A stretch of 43,852 nucleotides of DNA, taken from the NCBI GenBank assembly GCA_021811235.1, contig JAJZPG010000024.1, positions 1 to 43,852 on the forward strand, read 5' to 3'. Origin of the DNA: Pseudomonadota bacterium. GTDB lineage: Bacteria; Pseudomonadota; Gammaproteobacteria; Burkholderiales; Thiobacillaceae. Of the stretch, positions 42,993 through 43,852 are shown in pieces. Under the pieces are notes generated by a model. It was given only the letters and a program-made list of their open reading frames with translations. It was not told the DNA's origin and made no database searches. Numbering within the stretch: the stretch's first letter is position 1; every line of letters starts with the position of its first letter. The position numbers and the translations under genes are program-made.

Positions 42993-43852
42993 ATGACCCC
43001 CAAAGAAATCGTCCACGAACTCGACAAGCACATCGTCGGCCAGGCCGCCGCCAAGCGCGCGGTCGCGGTCGCGCTACGCAATCGCTGGCGGCGCCAGCAG
43101 GTGAGTGAACCGCTACGCCAGGAAATCACGCCGAAGAACATCCTGATGATCGGCCCCACCGGGGTCGGCAAGACCGAGATTGCGCGCCGTCTGGCGCGGC
43201 TCGCCAACGCGCCCTTCATCAAGATCGAGGCGACCAAGTTCACCGAAGTCGGCTACGTCGGGCGTGACGTCGATACCATCATCCGCGACCTGATGGAAAC
43301 CGCGGTCAAGCAGATGCGCGAACAGGCCACCGCCAAGGTGCAGTTCCGCGCCGAGGAGGCCGCCGAGGAACGCGTCCTCGACGCGCTGCTGCCGCCCCCG
43401 CGCAGCGTCGGCTTCGGCGAAGCCGAACCGGTGCGCGAGGAAGGCGCGGCGCGCCAGCGCTTCCGCAAGATGCTGCGCGAGGGTCAGCTCGACGACAAGG
43501 AAATCGAAATCGAACTCGCGGCGGTCAGCCCCGGCATGGAAATCTTCGCCCCGCCGGGAATGGAGGACCTGTCGCAACAACTGCAGGGCATGTTCCAGAA
43601 CCTCGGGCAGAGCCGTCGACAGATGCGCAAATTGAAGGTGCGCGAAGCGATGAAGCTGCTGACCGAGGAGGAAGCCGGCCGGCTCATCAACGACGAGGAA
43701 ACCAAGCAGCAGGCGCTGGCGGCGGTCGAGCAGAACGGAATCGTGTTCCTCGACGAGATCGACAAGATCGCCACCCGCAGCGAGGCCCACGGCAGCGACG
43801 TGTCGCGCCAGGGGGTGCAGCGCGACCTCTTGCCGCTGATCGAGGGCACCAC
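42993..43852 (+). CDS. hslU: ATP-dependent protease ATPase subunit HslU (ClpY), N-terminal part
   Basis: The first 286 codons are in the window; the gene continues past the right edge. It is the AAA+ unfoldase of Hsl[19 protein letters not shown] is the standard N-terminus. Walker A is [35 protein letters not shown] is the pore-loop region with the GYVG motif; the intermediate domain is Gln/Glu-rich; Walker B is [12 protein letters not shown]. No Shine-Dalgarno is seen before ATG 42993, because the upstream sequence belongs to the repeat element, so translation may depend on coupling or a weak start. Confidence 0.95.
   Translation, partial: MTPKEIVHELDKHIVGQAAAKRAVAVALRNRWRRQQVSEPLRQEITPKNILMIGPTGVGKTEIARRLARLANAPFIKIEATKFTEVGYVGRDVDTIIRDLMETAVKQMREQATAKVQFRAEEAAEERVLDALLPPPRSVGFGEAEPVREEGAARQRFRKMLREGQLDDKEIEIELAAVSPGMEIFAPPGMEDLSQQLQGMFQNLGQSRRQMRKLKVREAMKLLTEEEAGRLINDEETKQQALAAVEQNGIVFLDEIDKIATRSEAHGSDVSRQGVQRDLLPLIEGT

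Overview
The window is a GC-rich (mid-to-upper 60s % by eye) chromosomal segment from a betaproteobacterium. The signs are the SAH-riboswitch ahcY operon, the lpxL-dapF-DUF484-xerC and dksA-COG0523-hslVU blocks, and a PEP-CTERM protein behind a sigma-54 site. Gene content suggests a Thiobacillus/Rhodocyclales-like relative; this placement is inference from gene order, not an alignment. No rRNA, tRNA, CRISPR array, IS element or prophage was seen.

Layout. (1) 1-12554, minus: the N-terminal 4184 codons of one uninterrupted giant filamentous-haemagglutinin-type adhesin that runs off the left edge. Its leader has an AT-rich inverted repeat, a perfect dyad and a hairpin that overlaps the probable ribosome binding site. 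(2) 12870-17137: a PLP aminotransferase, three small genes of little-known function, and a Tat-exported PhoD-type phosphatase closed by a strong terminator. (3) 17291-22188: the methyl cycle. An ahcY / membrane protein / metF operon sits behind an S-adenosylhomocysteine riboswitch, and metK is next to it. A PEP-CTERM gene with a textbook sigma-54 promoter lies between ahcY and metK on the other strand. (4) 22351-27437, plus: seven tightly overlapping genes (two lipid A-type acyltransferases, GNAT, CoA-binding protein, dapF, DUF484, xerC). (5) 27522-30329: a membrane PAS-GGDEF-EAL protein. (6) 35863-30322, minus: RND efflux (MFP, pump), a lipoprotein and a PPK2 kinase in one apparent operon. 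(7) 36020-41120, plus: dksA (lacking three of four zinc cysteines), a COG0523/CobW metal GTPase, yidD, a small His/Cys exported protein, a porin-like outer membrane protein, a ZnuA-type binding protein and a ZnuB-type permease with no ATPase gene. (8) 41153-end: a tandemly duplicated STAS protein, hslV and the start of hslU, with a small inverted-repeat element between the last two.

The most interesting candidate system is region 7. It looks like an envelope-spanning divalent metal (probably zinc) acquisition module inserted into the conserved dksA...hslVU neighbourhood, and the ABC ATPase expected between binding protein and permease is absent. Secondary points are the structured leader of the giant adhesin, an unclassified structured leader on metK, the PPK2 gene in an RND operon, and several genes whose -10-like box sits only 6-7 nt before the start codon.
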